A stretch of DNA of 64,000 nt from Sulfurimonas sp. RIFOXYD12_FULL_33_39 (GCA_001829785.1 MICF01000003.1:77883-141882), one strand, 5' to 3'; shown: positions 8,049 through 17,961, counted from the first letter of the stretch. Notes: a model not told the origin generated them from the sequence alone. Program-made: numbers and translations.

Positions 8049-8759
8049 ATGGGTCAAAAAGTTAATCCTATTGGTTTACGTCTTGGTATCAACCGTAATT
8101 GGGAGAGCCGTTGGTTCCCTAATTTTAAGACTGCAGCAGCATCTTTGGGTGAAGATCACAAGATTCGTACATATTTGAAAAAAGAACTTTACTATGCAGG
8201 TGTTTCTAACATTATCATAGAAAGAACAGTTAAAAGACTTCGCGTAACTATCGTTGCTGCTCGTCCTGGTATTATAATCGGTAAAAAAGGTTCAGACATC
8301 GAGAAGCTTAAAGATACTCTTCAAGCACTTGTTGGAAAACAAATATCTGTTAATATCAAAGAAGAGAAAAAAGCTCAGATTTCTGCTCAATTAGTTGCAG
8401 AAAACGTAGCTACTCAACTTGAACGCCGTGTTGCGTTTAGACGTGCTATGAAAAAAGTTATGCAAAATGCACAAAGAGGCGGAGCTAAAGGTATTAAGGT
8501 GTCTGTAAGCGGTCGTCTTGGCGGAGCTGAAATGGCTCGTACTGAGTGGTATTTAGAGGGACGTGTTCCACTTCATACACTTCGTGCAAAAATTGATTAC
8601 GGTTTTGCTGAAGCTCACACTACATACGGTTGTATCGGTGTAAAAGTTTGGATATTCAAAGGTGAGGTTCTTACTAAAGGTATTCCGGCTGAAGCAAAAG
8701 AAGAGAAACAAGAGAAACAAGAGCGTCGTCCAAAACGTGCTCCGAGAAAGGCTGATTAA
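8049..8759 (+). CDS. rpsC: 30S ribosomal protein S3
   Basis: S3 forms the mRNA entry site and has helicase activity with S4 and S5. The 236-residue protein starts [14 protein letters not shown]. Its type II KH domain has the GxxG loop [16 protein letters not shown] near residue 75. The C-terminal domain contains [15 protein letters not shown] charged tail rich in Lys and Glu (after [12 protein letters not shown]) extends beyond the folded part, as is common. rplP follows after 2 bases. Confidence 0.97.
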   Translation: MGQKVNPIGLRLGINRNWESRWFPNFKTAAASLGEDHKIRTYLKKELYYAGVSNIIIERTVKRLRVTIVAARPGIIIGKKGSDIEKLKDTLQALVGKQISVNIKEEKKAQISAQLVAENVATQLERRVAFRRAMKKVMQNAQRGGAKGIKVSVSGRLGGAEMARTEWYLEGRVPLHTLRAKIDYGFAEAHTTYGCIGVKVWIFKGEVLTKGIPAEAKEEKQEKQERRPKRAPRKAD

Positions 8760-8761
8760 TT

Positions 8762-9187
8762 ATGTTAATGCCAAAAAGAACAAAATATCGTAAGGTAATG
8801 AAAGGTCGTAACCGTGGTTACGCTCGTTCAGGTTATACATTAGCATTTGGTGATATTGCGGTTAAAGCAGTTGAAGCAGGTCGTATTAACTCTCGTCAGA
8901 TTGAGTCGGCTCGTATTTCAGCTACTCGTCATATTAAAAGAAACGGTAAGATTTGGATTAGAGTATTCCCAGCTAAACCATTAACTGCAAAACCTTTAGA
9001 GACTCGTATGGGTAAAGGTAAGGGTTCAGTTGATCAATGGGTTATGAATATTAAACCGGGTCGTATCCTTTTTGAAATGGCCGGTGTTCCGGAAGAGCTT
9101 GCTCGTGAAGCATTGACTCTAGCTATGCATAAATTGCCTTTCAAAACAAAAATTATTACTGCGGAGATGAGCAATGAAATATTCTGA
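8762..9187 (+). CDS. rplP: 50S ribosomal protein L16
   Basis: L16 helps place the A-site tRNA. The 141-residue protein opens [20 protein letters not shown] after the start Met, equivalent to E. coli MLQPKRTKFRK, which supports ATG 8762 over ATG 8768. [11 protein letters not shown] and [11 protein letters not shown] are further family marks. Its last codons overlap the start of rpmC by 14 bases, an unusually long overlap within this operon. Confidence 0.96.
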   Translation: MLMPKRTKYRKVMKGRNRGYARSGYTLAFGDIAVKAVEAGRINSRQIESARISATRHIKRNGKIWIRVFPAKPLTAKPLETRMGKGKGSVDQWVMNIKPGRILFEMAGVPEELAREALTLAMHKLPFKTKIITAEMSNEIF

Positions 9188-9359
9188 TTTAGCAGATAAA
9201 AGTAAAGCAGAACTTCAGGCAATGCTTAAAGAGAGAAAGACTGAACTTTTTACTTTAAAAATTAAAAAACAGATGATGCAACTACAAAATACTAGCGAAC
9301 TTCGTATTGCTAAAAAAGATGTTGCTAGAATCAACACTGCACTTAGTGCAGCGAAATAG
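9174..9359 (+). CDS. rpmC: 50S ribosomal protein L29
   Basis: L29 is a small two-helix protein next to L23 at the tunnel exit. The 61 residues [20 protein letters not shown] and the following [10 protein letters not shown] fit the family pattern. ATG 9174 lies inside the end of rplP in another frame, with GGAG 7 bases before it. The 14-base overlap suggests coupling to L16 translation. Confidence 0.95.
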   Translation: MKYSDLADKSKAELQAMLKERKTELFTLKIKKQMMQLQNTSELRIAKKDVARINTALSAAK

Positions 9360-9368
9360 GGGCTGGCA

Positions 9369-9617
9369 ATGACACATAAACGTGAAATTCAAGGTAATGT
9401 AGTTAAAATTGCAGGCGATAAAACAGCAAGTATTGTTGTTGAGCGTCGTGTAATGCACCCTCGTTACCACAAAGTTGTAAAACGTTTCAAAAAGTACTTA
9501 GTACATGATGAACGTAATGAGTTAAAAGTTGGTGATGAGATTGTTGCAATCGAGTGTCGCCCACTTTCTAAGACTAAATCTTTTAGACTTAAAACAGTAG
9601 TATCAGGAGCTGAGTAA
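9369..9617 (+). CDS. rpsQ: 30S ribosomal protein S17
   Basis: S17 binds helices 7 and 11 of 16S rRNA early in assembly. The 82-residue OB-fold protein contains [20 protein letters not shown] followed by [19 protein letters not shown] and [19 protein letters not shown], all canonical. Its TAATG junction overlaps rplN by one base. Confidence 0.96.
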   Translation: MTHKREIQGNVVKIAGDKTASIVVERRVMHPRYHKVVKRFKKYLVHDERNELKVGDEIVAIECRPLSKTKSFRLKTVVSGAE

Positions 9618-9985
9618 TGATTCAAGGTTTTACTCGTCTAAATGTAGCTGACAATACAGGTGCAAAAGAGATTATGTGTATTAAGGTACTTGGTGGTTCA
9701 AAGCGTCGTTATGCAAGAGTCGGTGATGTTATCATCGCTTCTGTAAAAAAAGCGACGCCAACTGCTAAAGTTAAAAAAGGTAAAGTTGTAAAAGCTGTTG
9801 TTGTTAGAACTGCTAAAGAGATTCACCGTGAAAATGGTTCTCTTATCCGTTTTGATGACAATGCAGCTGTAATACTTGATGACAAGAGAGAGCCAATCGG
9901 TACTCGTATTTTCGGACCAATTGCTCGTGAAGTACGTTATTCTGGTTTTATGAAAATAGTATCTCTTGCGCCGGAGGTTGTTTAA
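9617..9985 (+). CDS. rplN: 50S ribosomal protein L14
   Basis: L14 forms inter-subunit bridges with 16S rRNA and is the docking site of RsfS. At 122 residues it has exact family length. It starts [20 protein letters not shown] and ends with [20 protein letters not shown]. It is coupled to its neighbours on both sides by one-base overlaps. Confidence 0.98.
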   Translation: MIQGFTRLNVADNTGAKEIMCIKVLGGSKRRYARVGDVIIASVKKATPTAKVKKGKVVKAVVVRTAKEIHRENGSLIRFDDNAAVILDDKREPIGTRIFGPIAREVRYSGFMKIVSLAPEVV

Positions 9986-10215
9986 TGGCAAAGTTTAAAT
10001 TCAAAAAAGGCGATACTGTAGAGATTATCGCCGGTGATGATCGTGGAACAAAAGCTACAGTTCTCGCTGTATTACCTAAGAAAAACAAGGTAATAGTAGA
10101 GGGTTGTAAAATAGCAAAAAAAGCTATCAAGCCAACAGAAGATAACACTAAAGGCGGACATGCTAATAAAGAGATGCCTATAGATGTTTCAAATGTTCGT
10201 AAAGTGGAGGCATAA
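9985..10215 (+). CDS. rplX: 50S ribosomal protein L24
   Basis: L24 nucleates folding of 23S rRNA. The KOW motif is in [20 protein letters not shown] near residue 7. At 76 residues it is shorter than the roughly 100 of E. coli because the C-terminal domain is reduced. The end reads [12 protein letters not shown], where the family usually has 'ihiSNVml', so the short form is probably natural. rplE follows after 4 bases. Confidence 0.94.
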   Translation: MAKFKFKKGDTVEIIAGDDRGTKATVLAVLPKKNKVIVEGCKIAKKAIKPTEDNTKGGHANKEMPIDVSNVRKVEA

Positions 10216-10219
10216 GTAG

Positions 10220-10765
10220 ATGGCTCGTTTAAAAGAAAAATATTTAGGTTTAAAATCTGAATTACAAGCAGAATTAGGAATTAAAAATCCTATGCAAACT
10301 CCTGCATTGGATAAAATTGTTATCTCTGTAGGTGCCGGTTTTGCAATGAAAGATAATAAACTTATCCAAAACATTGAAAATACTATTACTACAATTGCGG
10401 GTCAAAAAGCAAGTACTGTAATAGCTAAGAAATCTGTTGCAGGTTTTAAAGTTCGTGAAGGTATGCCTGTCGGTATTCGTGTTACACTTCGCGGTGAAAA
10501 AATGTATAACTTTTTTGACCGTTTAGTTTCTATTGCCCTTCCACGTGTTAAAGATTTCCGTGGTGTTCCTAGAAACGGTTTTGATGGTCGTGGTAACTAC
10601 AACTTTGGATTGCAAGAACAACTAATTTTCCCGGAAATTAGTTATGATTCAATTATGCAAATTCATGGTATGAATATCACTGTTGTAACAACAGCTGAGT
10701 CTGACAAGGCAGGATTTGCTCTCTTAGAGAAAATGGGTATGCCTTTTACTAAAGGGAGTAACTAA
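10220..10765 (+). CDS. rplE: 50S ribosomal protein L5
   Basis: L5 binds 5S rRNA and contacts the P-site tRNA and S13. The 181 residues include the opening [20 protein letters not shown], then IGAGFA-type VISVGAGFA, and later [10 protein letters not shown] and [20 protein letters not shown], which are diagnostic. A one-base overlap (TAATG) joins it to rpsN. Confidence 0.98.
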   Translation: MARLKEKYLGLKSELQAELGIKNPMQTPALDKIVISVGAGFAMKDNKLIQNIENTITTIAGQKASTVIAKKSVAGFKVREGMPVGIRVTLRGEKMYNFFDRLVSIALPRVKDFRGVPRNGFDGRGNYNFGLQEQLIFPEISYDSIMQIHGMNITVVTTAESDKAGFALLEKMGMPFTKGSN

Positions 10766-10950
10766 TGGCTAAAAAGTCTATGATAAACAAAGCGAATAAA
10801 ACTCCAAAGTTTAAAGTTCGCGGTTATACAAGATGTCAGATTTGTGGTCGTCCACACTCTGTTCTTCGTGACTTCGGAATATGTCGTGTATGTTTTAGAA
10901 AAATGGCAAATGAGGGATTAATCCCAGGTGTTAGAAAGTCTTCTTGGTAA
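10765..10950 (+). CDS. rpsN: 30S ribosomal protein S14, zinc-binding type
   Basis: S14 assembles late in the 30S head. The 61-residue form with [22 protein letters not shown] has the CxxC...CxxC zinc ribbon of the type Z (C+) S14 and the short length that goes with it. A 40-base gap with AAGGAAA leads to rpsH. No zinc-free paralogue is in the window. Confidence 0.97.
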   Translation: MAKKSMINKANKTPKFKVRGYTRCQICGRPHSVLRDFGICRVCFRKMANEGLIPGVRKSSW

Positions 10951-10990
10951 TTCAAGAGGAAACTTCTAACTACAAGCAAGGAAAAAATAA

Positions 10991-11386
10991 ATGATTAATG
11001 ATTTAGTATCGGATGCGTTGACTCGTATTCGTAATGCTGGTATGAGAAGATTAGATGTTACTACTCTTGTTCACTCTAAGAGTGTAGAAGCAATAGCAAA
11101 TATTTTAGTTGAAAAAGGTTATATTGAGAGTTGTAACGTTGTTGAAGACGGCGTTAAAAAAACTATTAATGTTGTATTGAAATACAATGATAACGGAAGA
11201 ACTGTTATTAATGAAATGAAAAGAGTATCTAAACCTGGAAGACGTGTTTATAAAGGTAAAGATGAGATTAAGCGTTTCAAAAACGGTTACGGAACTATTA
11301 TTGTTAGTACATCACACGGCGTTTTACCAAATGACAAAGCTTATGCGCTTGGTGTCGGTGGTGAAGTAATGTGTACGATTTGGTAG
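10991..11386 (+). CDS. rpsH: 30S ribosomal protein S8
   Basis: S8 binds the central domain of 16S rRNA and in E. coli represses the spc operon. The 131-residue protein starts [20 protein letters not shown] and has the RNA-binding tail [20 protein letters not shown], which contains the 'STSxG' motif. The 40-base gap upstream could host a regulatory site, but I see no convincing S8-type helix with internal loop. Confidence 0.97.
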   Translation: MINDLVSDALTRIRNAGMRRLDVTTLVHSKSVEAIANILVEKGYIESCNVVEDGVKKTINVVLKYNDNGRTVINEMKRVSKPGRRVYKGKDEIKRFKNGYGTIIVSTSHGVLPNDKAYALGVGGEVMCTIW

Positions 11387-11395
11387 GGAGATAAC

Positions 11396-11932
11396 ATGTC
11401 AAGAATTGGTAAATTACCCGTACAATTTGCATCTGATATAAATGTTAGTGCAAATGGAAATGTTATAACTTTTGCTAAAGGCAAAAATAGTGTTGATTTA
11501 GATACAAAAGGCAATGTTGCATTTAATGTAGATGGCGATGTATTAACATTTTCAACTTTGTCAGATTCTCGTGAACATAGAGCTTTCTGGGGAACGTATC
11601 GTGCATTAGCAGCAAATATCGTAACTGGTTTAACAACTGGATATACAAGAGCTTTAGAGATAAATGGTGTTGGTTACCGTGCTTCTGTAAACGGCAGTGT
11701 ATTGAATTTACAGCTTGGATTTTCACACGATATTAACTATCAACTACCGGCAGGTATTGAGGCGACTGTGGAAAAAAATGTTATAACTCTTAAAAGTCAT
11801 GACAAACAATCACTTGGTCAAGTTGCTGCAGAAGTTAGAGGATTCCGTCCGCCAGAGCCTTACAAAGGTAAAGGTGTTAAATATGCTGAAGAGACTATCG
11901 TGCGTAAAGCCGGTAAAACTTCTAAAAAATAG
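11396..11932 (+). CDS. rplF: 50S ribosomal protein L6
   Basis: L6 lies near the sarcin-ricin loop and factor-binding centre. It has 178 residues in two similar domains. It begins SRIGKLPV, has LEINGVGYRASVNGSVLNLQ near the middle, and ends with the signature RPPEPYKGKGVKYAEE. GGGAGATAAC precedes the ATG. rplR follows after 13 bases with AGGAAAGGAG. Confidence 0.97.
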   Translation: MSRIGKLPVQFASDINVSANGNVITFAKGKNSVDLDTKGNVAFNVDGDVLTFSTLSDSREHRAFWGTYRALAANIVTGLTTGYTRALEINGVGYRASVNGSVLNLQLGFSHDINYQLPAGIEATVEKNVITLKSHDKQSLGQVAAEVRGFRPPEPYKGKGVKYAEETIVRKAGKTSKK

Positions 11933-11945
11933 GAAAGGAGTATAG

Positions 11946-12302
11946 ATGAATGCAAAAGTATTAAAAAGCAAAGTAGCTAATCGTTTAAAACGTAAGCGTC
12001 GTATTCGTGCAAAAATAGCTGGTTGTGCTTCACTTCCTCGTGTTTCTGTATTTCGTTCAAATCGCTATTTGAGTGTTCAAGCAATTGACGATGTAAGTGC
12101 AACAACATTAGCTGCACTTAACTCAAAAGTAACAGGTCATAAAGCAAATAAAGAGGGTGCAGCTGCACTTGGTGAGGCATTCGCTGCCGTACTAAAAAAA
12201 GCTAACATCTCTGCTATTGTTTTTGATCGTAACGGTTACCAATACCACGGTGTTATAGCTGCATTTGGTGACGCACTTCGTGCAAACGAAATTAAGTTCT
12301 AG
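11946..12302 (+). CDS. rplR: 50S ribosomal protein L18
   Basis: L18 carries 5S rRNA into the central protuberance together with L5. The 118 residues have a basic N-terminus ([20 protein letters not shown]), the strand [18 protein letters not shown], and the closing [20 protein letters not shown]. Length matches the family. AGGAAAGGAG is a strong ribosome binding site. Confidence 0.97.
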   Translation: MNAKVLKSKVANRLKRKRRIRAKIAGCASLPRVSVFRSNRYLSVQAIDDVSATTLAALNSKVTGHKANKEGAAALGEAFAAVLKKANISAIVFDRNGYQYHGVIAAFGDALRANEIKF

Positions 12303-12310
12303 GGGTTAAG

Positions 12311-12751
12311 ATGGAAATCAATAGAGAAGATTTTGAAGAATCAATTGTAAATATAGGTCGTGTTACAAAAGTTGTAAAAGGTGGACGTCGTTTCCGTTTT
12401 ACGGCACTTGTAGTAGTTGGTGATAAAAAAGGTACTATCGGTTTTGGTGCAGGAAAAGCAAAAGAAGTTCCTGATGCTATTAAAAAAGCTGTAGATAATG
12501 CATTTAAAAACCTAAGCAAAGTTAGTATCAAAGGTACTACAATTGCACATGATGTTGAACATAAGTACAATGCAAGTCGTGTTCTTTTAAAACCGGCATC
12601 TGAGGGTACAGGGGTAATCGCCGGCGGCGCTACTCGTCATGTTCTTGAGCTTGCAGGTATTAAAGACATACTTACAAAAAGTATCGGTTCAAACAATCCA
12701 GGTACACTAGTGCGCGCTACGGTTGAAGCACTAGGTCGCTTAAAAGGATAG
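12311..12751 (+). CDS. rpsE: 30S ribosomal protein S5
   Basis: S5 works in decoding fidelity and mRNA helicase activity. The 146-residue protein has the double-stranded-RNA-binding-like N-terminal part, [20 protein letters not shown] near residue 18, and [20 protein letters not shown] near 94. Its N-terminus is about 20 residues shorter than in E. coli. rplO follows after 2 bases. The rpmD gene that lies here in E. coli is missing, as in other Campylobacterota. Confidence 0.97.
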   Translation: MEINREDFEESIVNIGRVTKVVKGGRRFRFTALVVVGDKKGTIGFGAGKAKEVPDAIKKAVDNAFKNLSKVSIKGTTIAHDVEHKYNASRVLLKPASEGTGVIAGGATRHVLELAGIKDILTKSIGSNNPGTLVRATVEALGRLKG

Positions 12752-12753
12752 AT

Positions 12754-13152
12754 ATGAGTATTGAAAATTTAACTCCTGCTGATGGATCAACTAAAAATCG
12801 TAAGAGAGTGGGTCGTGGCTGTGGAAGTGGAATGGGTAAAACTTCTACTCGTGGCGGAAAAGGGCAAACTGCTCGTTCAGGTAGCTCAAGAAAAAGAAAC
12901 TTTGAAGGTGGACAAACTCCGCTTGCAAGAAGACTTCCAAAAATTGGATTTACATCACGTGTTGTAAAACCATATGTAATCAATGTAGAAAAAATAAAAG
13001 CAGTTGCAGAGCTTTCTGAAATAACTATGGATAGTATCCGTGGTGTTCATAAAATAGCAGCTAGTATTACAAAAGTTAAGTTAGTTGGTGCAAATGCAAA
13101 AGATTTAGCATCAAAAATTAAAGACGACAACGTTACTACTACAGGTAAATAG
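12754..13152 (+). CDS. rplO: 50S ribosomal protein L15
   Basis: L15 is a late-assembly protein with a glycine- and arginine-rich extension. The 132 residues begin with [15 protein letters not shown], then [20 protein letters not shown] and [17 protein letters not shown]. It directly follows rpsE and is 2 bases from secY, as in most bacteria apart from the missing rpmD. Confidence 0.96.
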   Translation: MSIENLTPADGSTKNRKRVGRGCGSGMGKTSTRGGKGQTARSGSSRKRNFEGGQTPLARRLPKIGFTSRVVKPYVINVEKIKAVAELSEITMDSIRGVHKIAASITKVKLVGANAKDLASKIKDDNVTTTGK

Positions 13153-13154
13153 TC

Positions 13155-14417
13155 GTGAATAAAAATCTAGTAAATAAGATACTTATTACTATCGGGTTTT
13201 TATTTATTTATCGCCTACTGGCATACGTGCCGGTTCCAGGCGTAGATGCTGCCGTTATCGCTTCATTCTTCGATTCACATCAATCAGATGCATTAGGTTT
13301 ATTTAATATGTTTAGCGGCAATGCTGTTGAGAGAATGTCAATCATTGCTCTTGGAATAATGCCTTATATTACTGCTTCTATTATAATGGAACTTTTAGCT
13401 GCAACATTTGCTCCTCTAGGTCAGATGAAAAAAGAGCGCGACGGTATGGTTAAGTATATGCAAATTATTCGTTATGCAACAATTGTTATTACAATAATTC
13501 AAGCAATAGGCATTAGTGTTGGGCTACAAAGTTTAACAGGACCTAACGGCAACAGCGCGATATTAGCTGATCATAATACATTTATAATGCTTTCTGCTAT
13601 CTCAATGTTAGCTGGTACAATGTTATTAATGTGGATTGGTGAGCAGATTACTCAAAGCGGTATCGGTAACGGTATTTCTTTGATTATTTTTGCAGGAATT
13701 GTTTCTGCAATTCCTAGTGCAATCGGTCAAACGGTTACTATGGTAAACACTGGAGCAATGAGCTTTTTAACTGTGCTTGCGATTCTTATACTTATTTTAG
13801 GAACAGTAGGAGTTATTATTTATGTTGAGCTTGGTGAACGTCGTGTACCTGTAACTTATGCTAAAAAAGTAATAATGCAAAATCAAAACAAAAGAGTTAT
13901 GAACTATATTCCTATTAAAGTTAATTTAGCAGGTGTAATTCCGGTTATTTTTGCAAGTGCAATACTTATGTTTCCTATGACTGTTTTATCAAGCAGTACG
14001 AATCCTACAGTTATTGCAATAGCAGATTATCTAAACCCGAATAGTTACTTTTTTAACTTTTTGACATTCATTTTTGTAATATTCTTTGCATTCTTTTATG
14101 CATCGATAACCTTTAACTCAAAAGATATCTCTGAAAATTTAAAAAAACAAGGTGGTTTTATTCCAGGTATTCGTACGGGAAATGCTACAAGTGAATTTTT
14201 AAATGCAACAGCGAGCAACTTGACTTTTACTGGTGCGCTCTATTTAGGTTTAGTTGCAACTCTTCCTTTTATGATTATAAAAGGGATGGGTGTCCCATTC
14301 TTTTTCGGCGGCACCGCAGTACTAATTGTAGTTCAAGTTGCACTAGATACAATGAGAAAAATAGAGGCTCAGATTTACATGAGTAAATATGAGACATTAA
14401 GTGCAGTTGGTTTGTAA
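13155..14417 (+). CDS. secY: Preprotein translocase subunit SecY
   Basis: SecY forms the protein-conducting channel of the inner membrane with SecE (47030-47209 here) and SecG. The 420-residue protein has ten hydrophobic segments. Landmarks are the start KILITIGFLFIYRLLAYVPV, the plug-region GLFNMFSGNAVERMSIIALG, and GNGISLIIFAGI. The cytoplasmic loop ELGERRVPVTYAKK contains the ribosome- and SecA-binding arginines. The start is GTG 13155. map follows after 3 bases. Confidence 0.97.
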   Translation: MNKNLVNKILITIGFLFIYRLLAYVPVPGVDAAVIASFFDSHQSDALGLFNMFSGNAVERMSIIALGIMPYITASIIMELLAATFAPLGQMKKERDGMVKYMQIIRYATIVITIIQAIGISVGLQSLTGPNGNSAILADHNTFIMLSAISMLAGTMLLMWIGEQITQSGIGNGISLIIFAGIVSAIPSAIGQTVTMVNTGAMSFLTVLAILILILGTVGVIIYVELGERRVPVTYAKKVIMQNQNKRVMNYIPIKVNLAGVIPVIFASAILMFPMTVLSSSTNPTVIAIADYLNPNSYFFNFLTFIFVIFFAFFYASITFNSKDISENLKKQGGFIPGIRTGNATSEFLNATASNLTFTGALYLGLVATLPFMIIKGMGVPFFFGGTAVLIVVQVALDTMRKIEAQIYMSKYETLSAVGL

Positions 14418-14420
14418 ATA

Positions 14421-15179
14421 ATGGCCATAGCGCTTAGACAACCTGCCGAGATTGAAAAACTTCGCATTGCTAACAAAATTGTTGGCGGTGCACTAGAATT
14501 GTTAAAACAAAATACTAAAGTAGGGATTTCCTTAAAAGAACTTGACGCAATGGCCGAGGAGTATATTCTCTCTCACGGCGCAAAGCCATCTTTTAAAGGT
14601 CTCTACGGCTTTCCAAATACGGTTTGTACCTCATTAAATCAAGTAATTATCCACGGCATACCAACAGATTATAGATTGCAAGAAGGCGATATCATAGGTT
14701 ATGATATCGGTACTGAGGCAGATGGATGGTTTGGAGATGCAGCAATAACCGTGCCTGTAGGTAAAGTTACTGCTAAAGACGAAGAACTTATAGCATGTGC
14801 AAGAGAGTCTCTTTATGAGGCGATTGAGTCTATAAAAGTAGGTATGAGATTTAAAGAACTTTCAGAAGTTTTAGAAAAATCTATCCGTAAAAAAGGTTTT
14901 GTGCCGCTTCACAGCTTCTGCGGTCACGGTATTGGAAAGAAGCCTCATGAAGAGCCTGAAATTCCAAACTATCTTGATGGCAAAAGTTCAAAAGCCGGTC
15001 CAAAAATAAAAAACGGAATGGTTTTTTGTATTGAACCGATGATTTGTCAAAAAGATTCAAAGCCGCTTATTTTAGAGAATAAGTGGGATGTTGTCAGTGC
15101 CGATGGTTTACGCGGTTCACACTACGAGCATACTGTTGCAATTGTCAATGGTAAAGCTGAAATTTTATCTCTGGCTTGA
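14421..15179 (+). CDS. map: Methionine aminopeptidase
   Basis: MAP removes the initiator methionine from new proteins using two divalent metals. The 252-residue type I enzyme shows the five metal ligands in order: [17 protein letters not shown] gives two aspartates, [18 protein letters not shown] gives the histidine, FCIEPMI gives a glutamate, and the second glutamate is in HYEHTVAIV. The adjacent catalytic histidines are also present. It lies between secY and infA, the usual order in this phylum. Confidence 0.97.
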   Translation: MAIALRQPAEIEKLRIANKIVGGALELLKQNTKVGISLKELDAMAEEYILSHGAKPSFKGLYGFPNTVCTSLNQVIIHGIPTDYRLQEGDIIGYDIGTEADGWFGDAAITVPVGKVTAKDEELIACARESLYEAIESIKVGMRFKELSEVLEKSIRKKGFVPLHSFCGHGIGKKPHEEPEIPNYLDGKSSKAGPKIKNGMVFCIEPMICQKDSKPLILENKWDVVSADGLRGSHYEHTVAIVNGKAEILSLA

Positions 15180-15195
15180 GAAAAAAAGGATTAAA

Positions 15196-15414
15196 ATGGC
15201 TAAATCAGATGTTATCGAAGTTGATGGCAAGATTATAGAGGCTTTGCCAAATGCAACATTTCGTGTTGAGTTAGAAAATGGGCATATTATTTTATGTCAC
15301 ATTGCAGGTAAGATGCGTATGCACTATATTAAAATATTACCTGGTGATAAAGTTAAACTGGAGTTGACACCTTATTCACTTGATAAAGGTCGTATCACTT
15401 ACAGATACAAATAA
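15196..15414 (+). CDS. infA: Translation initiation factor IF-1
   Basis: IF-1 blocks the 30S A site during initiation. ATG 15196, preceded by AAAGGA, gives exactly 72 residues, the family length: [20 protein letters not shown], then [20 protein letters not shown] and [20 protein letters not shown]. The open frame begins further upstream inside map, but that part is not coding. It closes the S10-spc transcription unit. Confidence 0.97.
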   Translation: MAKSDVIEVDGKIIEALPNATFRVELENGHIILCHIAGKMRMHYIKILPGDKVKLELTPYSLDKGRITYRYK

Positions 15415-15417
15415 AAA

Positions 15418-15435
15418 GAGAGGTCTATACCTCTC
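15418..15435 (+). terminator. Hairpin at the end of the S10-spc operon
   Basis: GAGAGGT, a 4-base loop, and ACCTCTC form a 7-bp stem 3 bases after the infA stop. A short T-run (CTTTTTAC) follows about 9 bases later. It is a plausible but not strong factor-independent terminator. Confidence 0.5.
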
Positions 15436-15496
15436 ACTTCTGCTTTTTACATGTAAAGAAAAAATTTAACTTTATATAAATTAAGTAACTACCTTG

Positions 15497-15502
15497 TATA
15501 AT
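15497..15502 (+). promoter_or_regulatory. -10 element of the chemoreceptor gene
   Basis: TATAAT, preceded by TTG, lies 29 bases before the ATG at 15531. No clear -35 box is present. AAGGAT provides the ribosome binding site. Confidence 0.5.
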
Positions 15503-15530
15503 CATCCTAAATAGTTATGAAGGATTAACA

Positions 15531-16637
15531 ATGCTAAACTCCCTCTTTTTTCGTATGCGCTTTGTGCACTATGTAGGCATAGTCTTGCTTTTAATTAATG
15601 GAACATTTTTTACGGATAATATAATTGGACAAGTGATTCAATATGTTATTGCGGTTGTCATACTTATACATGACTTAGATGAAAAATACAACGGTGTTGA
15701 TATGACAAAATCTATGATTATGCAGCTTGAAAATCTTGAACATGGAGAAAAAATAGTTTTAAAAAATAACTATAATTCCGAGTTAAGTGAAGCAGTCGTT
15801 AGCATTAACAGATTTCAGACAATTTTCTTAGAGGCACAAGATACTAAAGAAAAATCACACACTATTGAGACAATAATAAATAAAATAAACAGTGACTATG
15901 AAAATACAAATAGTATAATAAGTAATGAAAGAGAGCTTTTAGCTACAGTTGTTTCAATAGGTCAAAAATTAAAGCTAGTGTTAAATGATGATTTAAGAGA
16001 TACATGTAGAGCAAAAGAGAACATCGTAGAAATTAATAAAAATTTAAACAGTATTAAAAGTGAAATTTCAAGTATCGTTGATAAGCTTCAAGATGCATCA
16101 AGTTCGCAAAATAGCTTAGCTGAAGATTTAAGTAGAGTTTCTACTGATGCAAATCAAGTAAAAGAGGTTATTTTAGTTATTGCAGACATCGCAGATCAGA
16201 CAAATCTTTTAGCACTAAATGCTGCAATTGAAGCGGCGCGAGCAGGTGAGCATGGACGTGGTTTTGCCGTAGTAGCGGACGAGGTGCGAAAACTTGCAGA
16301 AAGAACACAGAAATCTTTGACGGAGATAAACGCAACAATTAATATTGTTAGTCAATCTATAAACGATACAAGCACACAGATGAATGACAATAGTAAAATA
16401 ATTGAGTCTTTGGCAGAAGTTTCTATTGAAGCATCACAAAGAATGGATAGTATTAGTCATGCTATAGATAACGGCGTTACTTTAGCAGAGAAAACAGTTT
16501 CTAGCTATACGCAAAATACTGCAACTACGGAAGAGATAATTAACAATATTATAAAAATTGATGAGTTGTCACAAAAAAGCAATGAAAGCGTTAAAATTAT
16601 AAAAAATAGTGTTGAGGGTCTGAGTAAAATAATTTAA
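15531..16637 (+). CDS. Methyl-accepting chemotaxis protein without a periplasmic sensor
   Basis: The 368-residue protein starts with one hydrophobic region of two short helices (about residues 13-47, including [10 protein letters not shown] and [12 protein letters not shown]). It has no room for a periplasmic domain. The rest is coiled coil. The hairpin tip that binds CheA and CheW is clear near residues 215-260: [20 protein letters not shown], then [20 protein letters not shown] and ERTQKS. It should therefore sense from the cytoplasm or membrane and feed the CheA kinase. There is no C-terminal CheR/CheB docking pentapeptide. It stands alone between infA and a shared terminator. Confidence 0.9.
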   Translation: MLNSLFFRMRFVHYVGIVLLLINGTFFTDNIIGQVIQYVIAVVILIHDLDEKYNGVDMTKSMIMQLENLEHGEKIVLKNNYNSELSEAVVSINRFQTIFLEAQDTKEKSHTIETIINKINSDYENTNSIISNERELLATVVSIGQKLKLVLNDDLRDTCRAKENIVEINKNLNSIKSEISSIVDKLQDASSSQNSLAEDLSRVSTDANQVKEVILVIADIADQTNLLALNAAIEAARAGEHGRGFAVVADEVRKLAERTQKSLTEINATINIVSQSINDTSTQMNDNSKIIESLAEVSIEASQRMDSISHAIDNGVTLAEKTVSSYTQNTATTEEIINNIIKIDELSQKSNESVKIIKNSVEGLSKII

Positions 16638-16666
16638 TAAAGCCATTTTTGAAAAATGGCTTTATT
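16636..16666. terminator. Bidirectional terminator
   Basis: AATAAAGCCATTTTT, one G, then AAAAATGGCTTTATT is a perfect 15-bp inverted repeat. It begins in the stop codon of the chemoreceptor gene and lies before the convergent chorismate mutase gene. Both strands show A-runs before and T-runs within the stem, so it can serve both transcripts. Confidence 0.85.
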
Positions 16667-16678
16667 ACACAAGGAGCA

Positions 16679-16981
16679 TTAAAATATTTGAGTATTTCTA
16701 AACTCGGATATTTCGGTTTCTACCATCTCATTTATCATAATTTTGAAAAGGTCAGAAATCATATTTGGAGAGACGTCGGCTTTTATTGCTGCATGGCGGA
16801 CTTTTTGTAGTATAAAATCAACTCTATCTTCAGCTTTTACCTCTTCAATGCTATTTTTAAATAAGGCAGCTTGACGCACAAGATGACTTCTTTTTGAAAT
16901 AAGCTCAACAATGGAATCATCAATCTTATCTATCTCTTCTCTAACTTCATTTAATGAACTACATTTTTTAATTTCTGACAT
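16679..16981 (-). CDS. Chorismate mutase, AroQ type, stand-alone
   Basis: It converts chorismate to prephenate for Phe and Tyr synthesis. The 100-residue all-helical protein has the AroQ pattern LNEVREEIDKIDDSIVELIS, then KRSHLVRQAALFKNS and a later EDRVDFILQKVRHAA, which supply the basic residues that hold chorismate. ATG 16981 has GGAG 9 bases upstream; ATG 16996 has no binding site. It is not fused to prephenate dehydratase as in PheA. An alternative role, isochorismate pyruvate lyase, cannot be excluded. Confidence 0.75.
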   Translation of the reverse strand: MSEIKKCSSLNEVREEIDKIDDSIVELISKRSHLVRQAALFKNSIEEVKAEDRVDFILQKVRHAAIKADVSPNMISDLFKIMINEMVETEISEFRNTQIF

Positions 16982-17051
16982 GATGTTTTGCTCCATTTTT
17001 AATAAGACATATTATCTAAAAATAGATAATAGCTATTTAGTTAATATCTAT

Positions 17052-17738
17052 TTACGCTATATTAAACTGCTCTTTATAACTATTTTCTAACGATATATTT
17101 CTATGTTTATAATCAATAACTTCTCCAACCTCTATCTCAATTATTTGCTCTTTACTAGAATCTTTTATTGCAGATTTTAATATTTTATCTGCTTTTGAGC
17201 GGATAAAAATAGGAAGAATCGGGAGTCTGTTTTTTAGTGCAATTATTTGGGAACCTTCTTTAAACTCGCTAATAACAAAGTTTGTATTGTTTCTTGTACC
17301 TTCGGGAAAAATAAAAATAGAACTTCCAGCCGCAACAGAAGTTTTTATATCTTTAAAAAATCCACTCATTTTAGAGGCTTCTCTATCTAGTAGAATTGTT
17401 CCTGAATTTCTAACAAACTTTCCAAAAAAAGCTGAGTTATAGAGTTCTTTTTTAGCAACCCAGTGTCCAAAAATATTAGTATTTTGCGTAGCAGTTTCTA
17501 TGATTAGAGGGTCAATGATGCTTCTATGGTTTGATATCAAAAGGTACTGTCCATCACGAGGAAGTCTATCTTCATTTACAACTTTAATTTTTATATTTAG
17601 TTTATTTAACAATTTTGTAGAATATTCAATCCTTAACTTTTTTTTGTCACTGAACTTTTTAAATTTTGTCAGCTTAAATCCGTAGTAATTTGTAAGAATT
17701 GTTGAATAAATTGCCATTTTAATTTTATTGAATGTCAA
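17052..17738 (-). CDS. 1-acyl-sn-glycerol-3-phosphate acyltransferase-like protein (PlsC family)
   Basis: It transfers a fatty acid to lysophosphatidate or a related acceptor at the inner membrane. In the 228 residues the HX4D catalytic motif is NHRSIIDP (His71, Asp76) and the glycerol-phosphate site is FPEGTRN (144-150). Start is TTG 17738 with AAGGA 6 bases upstream. It follows the 68-residue small protein on the same strand. Ornithine-lipid or LPS acylation by a paralogue is possible, since plsC families are broad. Confidence 0.85.
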   Translation of the reverse strand: MTFNKIKMAIYSTILTNYYGFKLTKFKKFSDKKKLRIEYSTKLLNKLNIKIKVVNEDRLPRDGQYLLISNHRSIIDPLIIETATQNTNIFGHWVAKKELYNSAFFGKFVRNSGTILLDREASKMSGFFKDIKTSVAAGSSIFIFPEGTRNNTNFVISEFKEGSQIIALKNRLPILPIFIRSKADKILKSAIKDSSKEQIIEIEVGEVIDYKHRNISLENSYKEQFNIA

Positions 17739-17753
17739 AAAGATTCCTTATTA

Positions 17754-17960
17754 TTAGTTTGGTTTGATGATTTTTTTTATCTCTTTTGGCAAATGGGCAA
17801 AAGGGATATTCTTTACTCCTTCTTTTATGCCGTTTTCAAAGACCATTACATCTACACTCATCTTTGTAGGAAAAAAGCGTATAACATTATATAAAGTACG
17901 CTCTAATGTAAAAGAGATTTTTTTATCAGATAATTCTATGCTTTTTTTCTCTTTTGCCAT
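17754..17960 (-). CDS. Small protein of unknown function (68 aa)
   Basis: I do not recognise the family. The protein is basic, with a central stretch ERTLYNVIRFFPTKMSVDVM and a C-terminus rich in lysine and proline (HLPKEIKKIIKPN). There is no membrane segment and no cysteine. Its ATG follows the stop of the CvfB-like gene by one base, so it is probably coupled to it and made in the same operon as the acyltransferase downstream. Confidence 0.6.
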   Translation of the reverse strand: MAKEKKSIELSDKKISFTLERTLYNVIRFFPTKMSVDVMVFENGIKEGVKNIPFAHLPKEIKKIIKPN

Positions 17961-17961
17961 A

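Noticed and set aside
12782..12967. Plus-strand ORF inside rplO in another frame
   Set aside because: It is a by-product of the basic, repetitive codons of L15 and has no binding site or family match.
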